64,000 nt of DNA, taken from assembly GCF_030409315.1 (NCBI RefSeq), contig NZ_JAUFPS010000025.1, forward strand, positions 1-64,000, given 5' to 3'. This DNA is from Mucilaginibacter flavus. GTDB lineage: Bacteria > Bacteroidota > Bacteroidia > Sphingobacteriales > Sphingobacteriaceae. Both the position numbers and the translations under genes were made by a program. Below, piece after piece: positions 1 to 8,384 of this stretch. Below the pieces are notes generated by a model. The model was not told the origin of the DNA, made no database searches, and saw only the letters and a list, made by a program, of their open reading frames with translations. How positions within the stretch are numbered: position 1 is the stretch's first letter; each line of letters starts with the position of its first letter.

Positions 1-45
1 GCTGCTTCTTTGATACTATTTCTCGCCTGATCATGATTTAAATGA

Positions 46-62
46 TTTACTAATTTAGTAAA
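46..62. repeat. Perfect 17-bp palindrome
   Basis: TTTACTAA-T-TTAGTAAA reads identically on both strands. It lies upstream of the blaI promoter in a stretch (1-209) where I see no gene. It could be an operator or part of a transcript end of a gene outside the window; nothing decides between these. Confidence 0.35.
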
Positions 63-120
63 CCTATTTCAGGACGAGACATCATGGTGCAACACCTCTC
101 GCAGGTAAATCAAAATCCAA

Positions 121-187
121 AAAATCTGATGAATCTGCTTAATCCTGGTTCAGAAAAATTATCTGCACATCTAAAATCTGCACATCA
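121..187. repeat. Short-unit repeat array, ATCTGCAC/ATCTAAA type
   Basis: Degenerate units AATCTG(N), ATCTGCAC, ATCTAAA, ATCTGCAC follow one another. The same units recur at 30620-30660, directly behind the sdaA stop codon, so this is a dispersed array family. It probably belongs to the 3' side of a gene outside the window. No ORF is visible from 1 to 209. Confidence 0.5.
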
Positions 188-209
188 AAAAAACTTTTTT
201 TAAAATTCA

Positions 210-257
210 TTTGGATATACGAAACCTATCGTAGATATTTGTACGAAGAAATTCGTA
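210..257 (+). promoter_or_regulatory. blaI-blaR1 promoter flanked by two BlaI-type operators
   Basis: A -33 box TTTG (210-213) is followed 20 bases later by a -7 box GATATTTG (234-241; consensus TAnnTTTG). Two 16-bp palindromes of the form TACGA-N6-TCGTA lie at 218-233, inside the spacer, and at 242-257, over the expected transcription start. Their centres are 24 bp apart. BlaI/MecI repressors are known to bind paired dyads over their own promoters, so autorepression is a direct inference. The second dyad ends 13 bases before the blaI ATG. Confidence 0.75.
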
Positions 258-270
258 TAACAGATTTAAG

Positions 271-648
271 ATGGATATCAAACCAACAGAAAGCGAGCTG
301 GAAATTTTACAGGTGATTTGGAAAATGGGCCAATGTACCGTGCGCGATGTGCACGAGGAACTTACCAAAACCAAAGATGCCGGTTACACTACCACCCTTA
401 AATTGATGCAGATTATGCATGATAAAGGCCTGGTTGAACGCGATACTACTTCAAAAACACATTTGTATAAAGCTTTATTTACCCAAGAGCAGGCACAAAG
501 CAACGCTTTGGATAAAATATTGTCTACTGTGTTTAAAGGCTCAACATCCGATCTGGTGATCCAGGCCCTTGGCCAGCACCGGGCATCACCAGATGAAATT
601 GATGCCATTAAGAGTTTCCTGAATAAGTTTGATCAGCATAAAAAATAA
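271..648 (+). CDS. blaI: BlaI/MecI/CopY-family transcriptional repressor
   Basis: This 125-residue protein has the length and winged-helix layout of BlaI/MecI repressors. The DNA-binding part covers roughly residues 5-70, with the recognition region around AGYTTTLKLMQIMHDKGL (37-54), and a helical dimerisation tail of about 45 residues follows. BlaI repressors are cleaved when the partner M56 membrane protease is activated. That partner is encoded six bases downstream, so the two form an operon. Two TACGA-N6-TCGTA dyads overlap the promoter and are the likely binding sites. The regulated stimulus is unknown; no beta-lactamase gene is nearby, so a role in antibiotic resistance should not be assumed. 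Confidence 0.92.
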   Translation: MDIKPTESELEILQVIWKMGQCTVRDVHEELTKTKDAGYTTTLKLMQIMHDKGLVERDTTSKTHLYKALFTQEQAQSNALDKILSTVFKGSTSDLVIQALGQHRASPDEIDAIKSFLNKFDQHKK

Positions 649-654
649 AACATT

Positions 655-2628
655 ATGGAAAGTGTGTTCTATAATATCAGCCAGGTTTTGGGCATCACCA
701 TTATCCACTCGCTATGGCAGGGGTTATTGGTTTGGTTCGCGTTACGGATGTTGCTTATTTGCGCTCCATCGCTATCGCCCATTAAAAAACATAACGCGGG
801 TATGGTGGCTATGCTGCTTATAGGCACCTGGTTTATTTACACCTTTATAAACCAGGTACAGGCACACAACTGGGTAAATTTAGCCGCGGCCAATACCAAG
901 GCTTTATTGCCCGATATTAACTTTCCGCTGGTTAACATCCATTACACCGCGCAAAACAATTATTACTATTATGTAATTGAAGGCTATCTGCCTTATGTAT
1001 CAGCTATTTATTTTATTGGCCTTGCATTTAATATTTTAAGGATGGGCCTGAATTGGCAGAAACTAAGTCAGATTAAACGCAGCATGATCCCGGCCGACAG
1101 GTTGCAGGATTATGTAGACGAACTTTGCAATCAACTGCAAATTAGCAGATATGTAAGCGTAAACATCAGCCGCTTTGTTGATGTGCCTTGCATGATTGGC
1201 TTTTTTAGTCCGATAATATTGTTGCCCATTACCCTATCAACCCAGTTATCTGCCGAGGAAGTAAAAGCGATTTTACTGCATGAGTTATCGCACATTAAGC
1301 GTAACGATTACCTCCTTAACCTGGTACAGCAGTTTATAAGTATGCTGCTTTTCTTTAATCCCTTTGCCCAGTTAATTAACAGGATAATAAACCAGGAACG
1401 CGAAAACCGGTGCGACGACCTGGTAGTACAAACAACCGCACAGCCCTTAGTGTATGCGCATGCGCTATTAAAGCTGGAGCAAACAAGGCAGGCACACCTG
1501 CAAATGGCACTTGCCGCCACCGGTAAAAAATATCATTTATTAACCAGAATTGAACGAATCATGAAAACCCAGAAACCCATAGGCAACGTGCGCCATTTTT
1601 TAGTGGCTGTTGCAATAATGGCCGCCGGCATCAGCAGTATTGCCTGGCTTAACCCTACCGTAGCCAACGGTAAAATAGCTATCAAAAAAGTAAATATCAG
1701 CTACCCTGCGGTATTGACCCATTTGCTTAACGATGATACCACATATAAAAAAGCGGTAAAAGTGCAAAAAGCCATCACGGCGGCAAAAGTTGCTAAAGCG
1801 ATAAAGGCCAAAAGAGCTGCCGAAGCCATTTACTCATCCAACTTTAACGATGCGGAACTAAATAAGCTAACCGCCGAGGTTGAGAAATACTCAAACCAGG
1901 TTGGCAAATACTACCAAAGCGACGACTTTTTAAAACAGCAAAAGCTACTTGAAGAAAAAGGCGAGGAAATGGAGAAGTTTTATAATCGCCCGGAATTGAA
2001 GAGGATGCAGGAAGAGCAGGAAAAAATGAGCGAAGACTTTCAGAAAAACTGGGGGGCTACTTCCGAAACCACTAAACTTGGTGAAGATATGGGCAAAATA
2101 GGCGAAAAGATTGGGGCTTACTATAACAGCCCCGAGTTTAAACGCATGAACGAGGAACTTAGGAAAAAGTATGGCATTAAAGGCGAATATCATGACGACC
2201 GCAAAGAGGAGAACTACCAAAAATACCAGGACGAGCTGCAAAGCAAAATACCGGGCGAAGTAAAAGAGCAAACCGAGCTTTTGAAAAAAATGGGCCAGGA
2301 TATGCGCAGTCATTACAATTCGCCGGAGTTTATCAAAAAACGTGATGAGTTGCGGATAATGGGCGACAGCATGCGAAAAGCCTATAACAACCCAGCTATG
2401 CAACAGCAAAAAGAGGAAATGAGAAAGCTAAGCCAACAAATGCGCAGCTTTAATAACAACCCCGAACTGAAAAAGGCGCAGGCAAATTTACGCGACGCCA
2501 GCAAACGCCTCAGAGAATACACCAATAGTCCGGAGTTTAAGAAACGTATGGCCGACGCTCGTAAGCAAGTTGAAGTATTGGATGAAAACGCTTCTGAAAG
2601 CGACAATAAAACCGATGGTATTAACTAA
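655..2628 (+). CDS. BlaR1-like M56 membrane metallopeptidase with repeat-rich C-terminal domain
   Basis: This is a 657-residue M56-family protein. The N-terminal 330 residues hold several membrane segments, the zinc motif HELSH at 209-213, and a downstream QERENRCDD stretch (about 247-255) that carries the likely third ligand. Classical BlaR1 ends in a penicillin-binding sensor. Here the C-terminal half is instead a charged, helical region (about 380-645) with at least five copies of a motif like YNSPEFKKR or NNPELKK. The protein is predicted to sense something in the periplasm and to cleave the co-encoded repressor. The ligand cannot be read from the sequence. The gene is co-transcribed with the repressor gene, with a six-base gap. 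Confidence 0.85.
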   Translation: MESVFYNISQVLGITIIHSLWQGLLVWFALRMLLICAPSLSPIKKHNAGMVAMLLIGTWFIYTFINQVQAHNWVNLAAANTKALLPDINFPLVNIHYTAQNNYYYYVIEGYLPYVSAIYFIGLAFNILRMGLNWQKLSQIKRSMIPADRLQDYVDELCNQLQISRYVSVNISRFVDVPCMIGFFSPIILLPITLSTQLSAEEVKAILLHELSHIKRNDYLLNLVQQFISMLLFFNPFAQLINRIINQERENRCDDLVVQTTAQPLVYAHALLKLEQTRQAHLQMALAATGKKYHLLTRIERIMKTQKPIGNVRHFLVAVAIMAAGISSIAWLNPTVANGKIAIKKVNISYPAVLTHLLNDDTTYKKAVKVQKAITAAKVAKAIKAKRAAEAIYSSNFNDAELNKLTAEVEKYSNQVGKYYQSDDFLKQQKLLEEKGEEMEKFYNRPELKRMQEEQEKMSEDFQKNWGATSETTKLGEDMGKIGEKIGAYYNSPEFKRMNEELRKKYGIKGEYHDDRKEENYQKYQDELQSKIPGEVKEQTELLKKMGQDMRSHYNSPEFIKKRDELRIMGDSMRKAYNNPAMQQQKEEMRKLSQQMRSFNNNPELKKAQANLRDASKRLREYTNSPEFKKRMADARKQVEVLDENASESDNKTDGIN

Positions 2629-2715
2629 ATAATTTAGCAATCAGTTACAAAAATTTAATTTAAGTAACCTTAATTCGTAATTTAGTATCCTAAATAAAAT
2701 AAGGATACTTTTTTT

Positions 2716-4440
2716 ATGCTTCAGAAGCTAACCATTAATAACTACGCGCTGATTGATAACCTGGAGATTAGTTTTGGCCAGGGATTAAACATCCTCACCG
2801 GCGAAACCGGCGCCGGTAAATCAATTATACTGGGTGCTCTTTCGCTTATTTTAGGGCAGCGTGCCGAAAGTCGTTACTTTTTTAATCAGCAAAAAAAATG
2901 CGTTATTGAAGGTTCTTTCAGGATCAACGATTTTCATTTAAGTTCCTTTTTTGAAGATAACGACCTGGACCATGAAGCCGAAACTGTTTTAAGGCGTGAA
3001 ATTTCTGCCGATGGTAAATCGCGCGCTTTTGTAAATGACACGCCCGTTAACCTTACTACCCTTAAACAATTAGGCGAAAAGCTGATTGATATCCACTCGC
3101 AACATGCTACGCTGGAGATTAACGACCCGGAGTTTCAACTATTGGTTGTAGATTCGGTAGCTAAGCATGATGATTTGCTCAATGATTATCGGACCAAATT
3201 CCGCACTTATAAAAAATCGGTAAGTAAACTCAACGAGTTAATTGCCGATAGCGATAAGGCCAAAGCTGATCTTGATTATTTTCAGTTTCAGTTTGATGAG
3301 CTGGAAAAAGTAAGTTTAATTGCCGATGAGCAGGAACCTTTGGAGCGGGAATTATATGCGCTAAACAATGCAGAGGAAATTAAACGTCACCTTTATGGCG
3401 CCTACTACCTGGTGCAAGAAAGCGAAACGGCCGCCCTTTCGCAATTACGCGAGGCCGGGCAACAATTAGCCGCACTTGAAAAGTTCGACCCGCAGATTGA
3501 GGAGTTACACCAACGCCTCAACAGTACCATCATCGAACTGAAAGATATTGCTGCCGAGGTAGAAGCCATTGAACAAAAAACGCATACCAATGAGGCTCGC
3601 GTTGAAGAAATAAATCTTCGGTTAAGCCTTATTTATAACCTGCAAAAAAAACATCGCGTAAACAGCAATGCCGAGTTATTGCAAATTCAGGACGAACTAT
3701 CTGAAAAAATACAGCAGGCTTTATTTGGCGATGAAGCTATTGAAAAACTACAAAAGCAATTGATAGCCGATAAGACTGAATTAGAAAAGCTGGCGGTTAA
3801 ACTTACCGCCAACAGGGTTAAAGCAATTCCTTCTATAGAGAAACAAGTAATTGATACGCTGGCCGAAATGGGCATGGGGAATTCGACGTTGAAGATTGAA
3901 CACATAGTCGGAAAGTCCGAAAGTCCGGAAGTCGGAAAGTTAGGTGTTCTTCCGGACTTTCGGACTTCCGGACTTTCGGACCACCTCACCAAAAATGGTG
4001 TTGACCACGTACGTTTCTTGTTTTCGGCAAATAAAGGCCATGCCTTGGCAGAAATGAGCAAGGTAGCATCAGGTGGTGAACTTTCCAGACTGATGTTGAG
4101 CATCAAATCAATCATTGCAAAATATACGGCTTTGCCTACCATCATTTTTGATGAAATAGATACCGGTGTATCTGGCGAAGTGGCCAATAAAGTAGGCCAG
4201 ATTATGGAACGCCTTGCCGACAACCTGCAGGTGATTACCATTACTCACCTGCCGCAAATTGCCAGCAAAGGCAAAAACCATTACTTTGTTTACAAAGATG
4301 ACAGCGCCGCTGTAACCTACACCCGCATTAAACAATTAGATAATAACGAGCGTGTAACCGAAATTGCCAAAATGCTAAGCGGCGACAAACCCGGCGAAAG
4401 CGCTTTGCAAAATGCGAGGGAACTATTGAGTAGTAAGTAG
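2716..4440 (+). CDS. recN: DNA repair ATPase RecN, with an in-frame palindromic insertion
   Basis: RecN is an SMC-like ATPase that acts at DNA double-strand breaks. The Walker A motif GETGAGKS lies near residue 30, a coiled-coil region covers about 150-380, and the C-terminal ATPase half contains the signature ASGGELSRLML and the Walker B region IIFDEIDTGVSGE. Its 574 residues exceed the usual length of about 550. The surplus is a 25-codon insertion at 3907-3981 (about residues 398-422), encoded by two inverted arms of 8-base units, placed just before the conserved segment DHVRFLFSANKG. The insertion keeps the reading frame. The last residues and the stop codon come from a second repeat array beginning at 4429. 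Confidence 0.95.
   Translation: MLQKLTINNYALIDNLEISFGQGLNILTGETGAGKSIILGALSLILGQRAESRYFFNQQKKCVIEGSFRINDFHLSSFFEDNDLDHEAETVLRREISADGKSRAFVNDTPVNLTTLKQLGEKLIDIHSQHATLEINDPEFQLLVVDSVAKHDDLLNDYRTKFRTYKKSVSKLNELIADSDKAKADLDYFQFQFDELEKVSLIADEQEPLERELYALNNAEEIKRHLYGAYYLVQESETAALSQLREAGQQLAALEKFDPQIEELHQRLNSTIIELKDIAAEVEAIEQKTHTNEARVEEINLRLSLIYNLQKKHRVNSNAELLQIQDELSEKIQQALFGDEAIEKLQKQLIADKTELEKLAVKLTANRVKAIPSIEKQVIDTLAEMGMGNSTLKIEHIVGKSESPEVGKLGVLPDFRTSGLSDHLTKNGVDHVRFLFSANKGHALAEMSKVASGGELSRLMLSIKSIIAKYTALPTIIFDEIDTGVSGEVANKVGQIMERLADNLQVITITHLPQIASKGKNHYFVYKDDSAAVTYTRIKQLDNNERVTEIAKMLSGDKPGESALQNARELLSSK
3907..3981 (+). repeat. Palindromic repeat inserted in frame within recN
   Basis: Left arm 3907-3939 consists of units like GAAAGTCC, and right arm 3949-3981 is built from CTTCCGGA/CTTTCGGA units. 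The arms are imperfect inverted repeats of 33 bases around a nine-base loop. Total length is 75 bases, exactly 25 codons, with no stop in the recN frame. Further GACTTTCG-type units lie just behind recN at about 4479-4505, so the same family is present both inside and after the gene. Confidence 0.8.
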
Positions 4441-4564
4441 TAAGTATCAAGTAGTAAGATTTTTGACTTTTGGACTTTCGGACAAAAGACTTTCGGACTT
4501 CTTGTCTTACTACTTACTACTTTACAAAAATCTTGCTACTTGATACTAACTACTTGATACTAAT
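4429..4564. repeat. Paired inverted heptamer arrays behind recN
   Basis: The left array reads AGTAGTA, AGTAGTA, AGTATCA, AGTAGTA from 4429 and includes the recN stop codon. The right array reads CTTGCTA, CTTGATA, CTAACTA, CTTGATA from 4532. Both keep strict 7-base phase and are inverted relative to one another, with CTTACTA units (about 4506-4519) and GACTTTCG-type units between them. The transcript could fold into a long imperfect stem. The right array ends three bases before the fabI -7 box. Confidence 0.75.
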
Positions 4565-4566
4565 AT

Positions 4567-4574
4567 TATCTTTG
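4567..4574 (+). promoter_or_regulatory. Probable fabI promoter (-7 box)
   Basis: TATCTTTG matches the Bacteroidota -7 consensus TAnnTTTG exactly and lies 23 bases before the fabI ATG. No convincing TTTG -33 box at 19-21 bases is present; the upstream sequence is the heptamer array, whose TTG triplets might substitute. Confidence 0.5.
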
Positions 4575-4597
4575 CCTCAATTACATAAACTCAACAC

Positions 4598-5410
4598 ATG
4601 GCTTATAATTTATTAAAAGGCAAAAAAGGGATCATATTTGGTGCCTTAAATGAGCAATCCATCGCCTGGAAAGTTGCGCAGCGCGCAGTACAGGAAGGTG
4701 CCGAAATTGTATTATCAAACGCTCCTATCGCGTTACGCATGGGCGAACTCAATAAATTGGCAGAAGAGTGCAACGCGCCAGTTATCGGCTGCGATGTTAC
4801 CAATGGCGACGATATCAACAACCTTTTCACCAAAACCAAAGAACACTTTGGTGGTGGTGTTGATTTTATTTTACACTCTATTGGTATGAGCGTAAACGTG
4901 CGCAAAAACATCCCTTACTACGAAAACAACTACGATTTTACCCACAAAGGTTTTGATATTTCGGCGTTGAGCTTACACCGCATTTTGCAGGCTGCCATGA
5001 AACATGATGCCATTAATGAGTGGGGATCTGTTTTGGCGTTAAGCTATATTGCCGCTCAACGTTACTTCCCTGGATATAATGATATGGCCGATAACAAAGC
5101 AGTATTGGAAAGCATTGCACGTAACTTTGGTTACGAGTATGGCGTAACCAAAAAAGTACGTGTAAATACTATTTCACAATCACCAACCCGCACAACTGCA
5201 GGTTCGGGCGTTAAAGGCTTTGATGGTTTTATTGATTTTGCAGAAAAAATGAGTCCGCTTGGTAATGCTGATGCAGATCAGTGCGCTGATTACTGCGTAA
5301 CCCTGTTTAGCGATTTGACCAAGATGGTTACTATGCAAAACCTTTTCCACGATGGTGGTTTCTCTTTCACCGGCGTAACACAAGCTGTTATTGATCAGAT
5401 GGGGAAATAA
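4598..5410 (+). CDS. fabI: Enoyl-[acyl-carrier-protein] reductase (NADH)
   Basis: This 270-residue short-chain dehydrogenase carries out the last reduction of fatty-acid elongation, converting trans-2-enoyl-ACP to acyl-ACP in the cytoplasm. The FabI-type N-terminus LLKGKKGIIFGALNEQSIAW binds the cofactor. The segment YFPGYNDMADNKAVLE (about 167-182) corresponds to the Tyr-x6-Lys catalytic arrangement of FabI. The substrate-loop and C-terminal segments (NLFHDGGFSFTGV) also fit. The gene has its own -7 box and stands alone, followed two bases after the stop by the 7-bp tandem array. Confidence 0.95.
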   Translation: MAYNLLKGKKGIIFGALNEQSIAWKVAQRAVQEGAEIVLSNAPIALRMGELNKLAEECNAPVIGCDVTNGDDINNLFTKTKEHFGGGVDFILHSIGMSVNVRKNIPYYENNYDFTHKGFDISALSLHRILQAAMKHDAINEWGSVLALSYIAAQRYFPGYNDMADNKAVLESIARNFGYEYGVTKKVRVNTISQSPTRTTAGSGVKGFDGFIDFAEKMSPLGNADADQCADYCVTLFSDLTKMVTMQNLFHDGGFSFTGVTQAVIDQMGK

Positions 5411-5412
5411 GG

Positions 5413-5500
5413 CTAAAGACTAAAGACTAAAGACTAAAGACTAAAGACTAAAGACTAAAGACTAAAGACTAAAGACTAAAGACTAAAGACTAAAGACTAA
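5413..5500. repeat. Perfect 7-bp tandem repeat, 12.6 copies of CTAAAGA
   Basis: Twelve complete identical copies (5413-5496) plus CTAA start two bases after the fabI stop codon. The purity suggests recent expansion and likely copy-number variation. The array runs straight into the bidirectional terminator hairpin. It is the purest of the phased heptamer arrays in this window. Confidence 0.97.
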
Positions 5501-5542
5501 CAAAAAGAGCGATGAGGTTTCACCTCATCGCTCTTTTTGTTA
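5499..5542. terminator. Bidirectional terminator between fabI and a convergent lipoprotein gene
   Basis: The arms AACAAAAAGAGCGATGAGG and CCTCATCGCTCTTTTTGTT pair perfectly around a short loop, with A/T runs on both outer sides. It serves fabI on the plus strand and the gene at 5562-5978 on the minus strand. Confidence 0.92.
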
Positions 5543-5561
5543 GTGCTTGCATCGTTTCTGT

Positions 5562-5978
5562 TTAAGCTGGGGTTGAATCAACTAATACAACTTTTACTTT
5601 GATGTCCAGTGAAGGCGCAGCCGAAAGCTGTGTTCCATTTGAGTTTTGGGCATAAAGTATAACTTTACCTACCGAATAGGTATAGCTGTAAGCGATACCA
5701 TTGTAAGTTTCAGGGAGTGCCTCATAGGTTGCGCCGTTATCATAAGATATATAAACTAATACACCACCATTTGCCTGTGAATAATTATCATTCTCCGGCA
5801 AATTATTGAGTGTTGATGAATAAGAAGTTTTGCCGCCACTGTCTGTAGAAACTACCCAACCACTGGTTCCTTTTACATCATAAAAAGCAGTAACATTTGC
5901 CGGTGTAATGTATTTTTTAGTACATGAGGTTGCCGCGATCAGTATAGTGCAGCAAATAAGAGTTAAGATTTTTTTCAT
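5562..5978 (-). CDS. Small secreted lipoprotein of unknown function
   Basis: This 138-residue protein begins with a lipoprotein signal peptide ending in the lipobox AATSC (Cys at about 19), followed by TKKY. The mature part is rich in Tyr, Ser, Asn and Gly and looks beta-stranded. I recognise no domain. Similar small lipoproteins are common in Sphingobacteriaceae. It is convergent with fabI and shares its terminator. A second repressed or inducible function cannot be inferred from the sequence. Confidence 0.75.
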   Translation of the reverse strand: MKKILTLICCTILIAATSCTKKYITPANVTAFYDVKGTSGWVVSTDSGGKTSYSSTLNNLPENDNYSQANGGVLVYISYDNGATYEALPETYNGIAYSYTYSVGKVILYAQNSNGTQLSAAPSLDIKVKVVLVDSTPA

Positions 5979-6085
5979 AATGTTTCGATTGTATATACTG
6001 TAAGAACAATATAATTAAAAAAGGTTTAACGTAATTTGAGATAATTTATTTCAAATTGGTGTCTTTCGATAAAATTCCAAAGCAT

Positions 6086-6118
6086 TTTGCCATAAACTAA
6101 TATTTTAGTTTAACTTTA
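6086..6118 (+). promoter_or_regulatory. Probable promoter of the 6.1 kb gene
   Basis: TTTG (6086-6089) is followed after 21 bases by TAACTTTA (6111-6118), one mismatch from TAnnTTTG. The expected start point falls on or next to the ATG at 6122, which would make a leaderless or nearly leaderless mRNA. Confidence 0.45.
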
Positions 6119-6121
6119 TTT

Positions 6122-7249
6122 ATGCGCAAGTATCTTCTTTTTCTATTCTTTATTTTTCCATCCTTTTGCTTCGCCCAGGTATTAATTACCGGGAAGATCA
6201 TCAATGCTGATGACAAAAAACCGGTAGCCAACGCCAGTGTATTTTTGAATAATGCTATTGTCGGCGATAAAACTGCCGACGACGGTACATTTACGCTCCG
6301 CAACGTAAAGCCTGGTCAATATACTTTTATTGTTACGGCCGTTGGTTTTGAAACCCATAGTGTTACTTTGATGGCCGGTACTACCAACATCAGCCTGCCG
6401 GAGATTGCCCTGGCTTCCAAAACTATCATGCTGCAGGAGGTTAACATCAAACCAGATCCAAACCGACAACGTAATTACCAGGATTTTAAACGGCTCTTCC
6501 TGGGCACTTCGGCAAATGCGGCTCAATGTAAAATCCTTAATCCGGATGTGATCGATGTAGATTTTGACTCCAAAACATTTGTGCTATCAGCCTCCAGCAG
6601 GGATGATTTCATCGAAGTAGAAAATAAAGCCCTTGGTTATTTAATTAAGTACAAGCTCACCAGCTTTAGCTATGATGCTAAACGGATGTTTTATTACGAG
6701 GGTATTTCGGTGTTCCAGGAATTAAAGGGAAGTAAATCGCAGCAGCGTAGATGGCAAAAGAACCGGATGGCGGCTTACCAGGGTTCATCGATGCATTTTT
6801 TGCGATCGGTAATTGCCGGGCAACCCGATAAAGAGGGCTTTGAAGTATTACGACTTACCCGCAAACCCAATCCCGATTATAAAGAAGGCCGCATTGGCAA
6901 TAACAACTTTAAATATATACAATCGTTATATATTAAACAGCCACTTACTCCGGTCGATTTTGCGCATCCCACCGATCAGCCTGGTTTATTTGCAATTGGT
7001 TTTGCCGATTGCCTATATGTGATATTTAAAAATAAACGAGTGGAAACCGATCTTTCCATTTATCACCCTATAGAAGTGCCCAATTACCCGGTAAGCATTT
7101 TGGCCTTTGAAGAGCCTTACGCTTTTTTTGATAACAACGGCATTATAGCCAACCCGCACAGTATAATTTTTGAGGGCGAATGGGGTAATAGCCGGATTGC
7201 AGAATTATTGCCGGTGGATTATGAACCCGAAAAAGCGGCTGAAAAATAA
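6122..7249 (+). CDS. Exported protein with carboxypeptidase-like regulatory domain (paralogue 1)
   Basis: This 375-residue protein starts with a signal peptide ending near CFAQ. A carboxypeptidase-D regulatory-like beta domain (about 20-105; ITGKIINADDKKPVANASV) follows. A second module of about 250 residues is marked by FLGTSANAAQCKILNPD, ENKALGYLIKYKL and YQGSSMHFLRSVI. The same module occurs in the next gene and in the N-terminus of the 1198-residue protein at 18811-22407. The module's function is not known to me; location is probably the periplasm or outer membrane. The gene lies 23 bases before its paralogue and is probably co-transcribed with it. Confidence 0.8.
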   Translation: MRKYLLFLFFIFPSFCFAQVLITGKIINADDKKPVANASVFLNNAIVGDKTADDGTFTLRNVKPGQYTFIVTAVGFETHSVTLMAGTTNISLPEIALASKTIMLQEVNIKPDPNRQRNYQDFKRLFLGTSANAAQCKILNPDVIDVDFDSKTFVLSASSRDDFIEVENKALGYLIKYKLTSFSYDAKRMFYYEGISVFQELKGSKSQQRRWQKNRMAAYQGSSMHFLRSVIAGQPDKEGFEVLRLTRKPNPDYKEGRIGNNNFKYIQSLYIKQPLTPVDFAHPTDQPGLFAIGFADCLYVIFKNKRVETDLSIYHPIEVPNYPVSILAFEEPYAFFDNNGIIANPHSIIFEGEWGNSRIAELLPVDYEPEKAAEK

Positions 7250-7272
7250 ATGATTTATTTTTAGCTTTAGAA

Positions 7273-8367
7273 ATGCTAAAACCTTTATTCTTATTGCTGT
7301 TATTACTCCCCGTAGCAAGCTTCGCTCAGCTCAAAATTACCGGGAGAGTTATTGACAAACGATATAAAACACCAATACTAAATGCCAGGATAGTTTTAAC
7401 AGGCGACACCACAAAGTATAAAACAAACGAAGAAGGGGTTTATATTATCCCAAATGTAAAACCGGGAGAATATACTTTGTTGATTACATCTAATGAATAT
7501 GAAAGTTACGCTAATACCTGGCTTGTTTACGACAATAGTATTGTTATACCTGATATAGAATTGTTAAGCATAGACGAATTAGACCTTACTAACGATAAAT
7601 ATAACGCCAACCGGGAGCGAGATCTGAATATATTTAAAATGATGTTTTTGGGCGAATCGGCAAATGCAAAACAATGCAAAATTCTAAACCCCGATGTTGT
7701 TTTTGTTAAGTATAATAACATGCTCAAAAATCTTACTGCTTTTTCTGACGAATATATAAACATCGAAAACAGGGCGCTGGGATACCTGATAAAATATCAA
7801 TTAAGAACTTTCCATTATCTTAAAAATGGCTCAGTGTATTTTGACGGAGTACAAAAATTTGAAGACTTATCAGGAAGCGAATCTGAAAAAAGAAAATGGA
7901 AAAAGGAGCGTCTGGCGGTATATCAAGGTTCGCTAATGCATTTTTTACGCGCTATCATTGGCAATCATCTTGATGAAGATGGCTTTAAAGTATCCCGCCT
8001 TATCCGCAGACTTGACACCGATTATTATAAACTAACTGCACGCACATCCTACAAAGGTATTTACAACGGTGATTCACTGCCAATAGATAGTTTTATAAAT
8101 CACACTAACAAACGGGGAGTTTTCGCGCTCAAGTTTTCAGATCAACTCTATATTACGTACAACAAAAAGAAACAATACCCTAACATCAACACAGTTGGCA
8201 TGCCACCGAACCTTCCAAAATTTGCTACCACCATTGTATCTTTCAACGAGGCTTATGCATTGTTTGGCATAGATGGAGTAATTACCAACCCTCAAAGTAT
8301 CTCTTTTGAAGGCGAGTGGGGAGATACGGGTGTGGCAAATTTGCTTCCACCAGATTATCAACCTTAA
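7273..8367 (+). CDS. Exported protein with carboxypeptidase-like regulatory domain (paralogue 2)
   Basis: This 364-residue paralogue of the preceding gene has a signal peptide ending near SFAQ, a regulatory-like beta domain (LKITGRVIDKRYKTPILNA), and the same C-terminal module (FLGESANAKQCKILNPD, ENRALGYLIKYQL, YQGSLMHFLRAII). It also shares the ending motif SISFEGEWGDTGVANLLPPD. The DNA is more AT-rich than paralogue 1, which suggests divergence or separate acquisition rather than very recent duplication. The start at 7273 gives a normal signal peptide. Confidence 0.78.
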   Translation: MLKPLFLLLLLLPVASFAQLKITGRVIDKRYKTPILNARIVLTGDTTKYKTNEEGVYIIPNVKPGEYTLLITSNEYESYANTWLVYDNSIVIPDIELLSIDELDLTNDKYNANRERDLNIFKMMFLGESANAKQCKILNPDVVFVKYNNMLKNLTAFSDEYINIENRALGYLIKYQLRTFHYLKNGSVYFDGVQKFEDLSGSESEKRKWKKERLAVYQGSLMHFLRAIIGNHLDEDGFKVSRLIRRLDTDYYKLTARTSYKGIYNGDSLPIDSFINHTNKRGVFALKFSDQLYITYNKKKQYPNINTVGMPPNLPKFATTIVSFNEAYALFGIDGVITNPQSISFEGEWGDTGVANLLPPDYQP

Positions 8368-8384
8368 ATTTTCCTCAACAAAAA

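Noticed and set aside
271-2628. A beta-lactam resistance locus
   Set aside because: The repressor and protease are present, but there is no beta-lactamase gene and the penicillin-binding sensor domain is missing.
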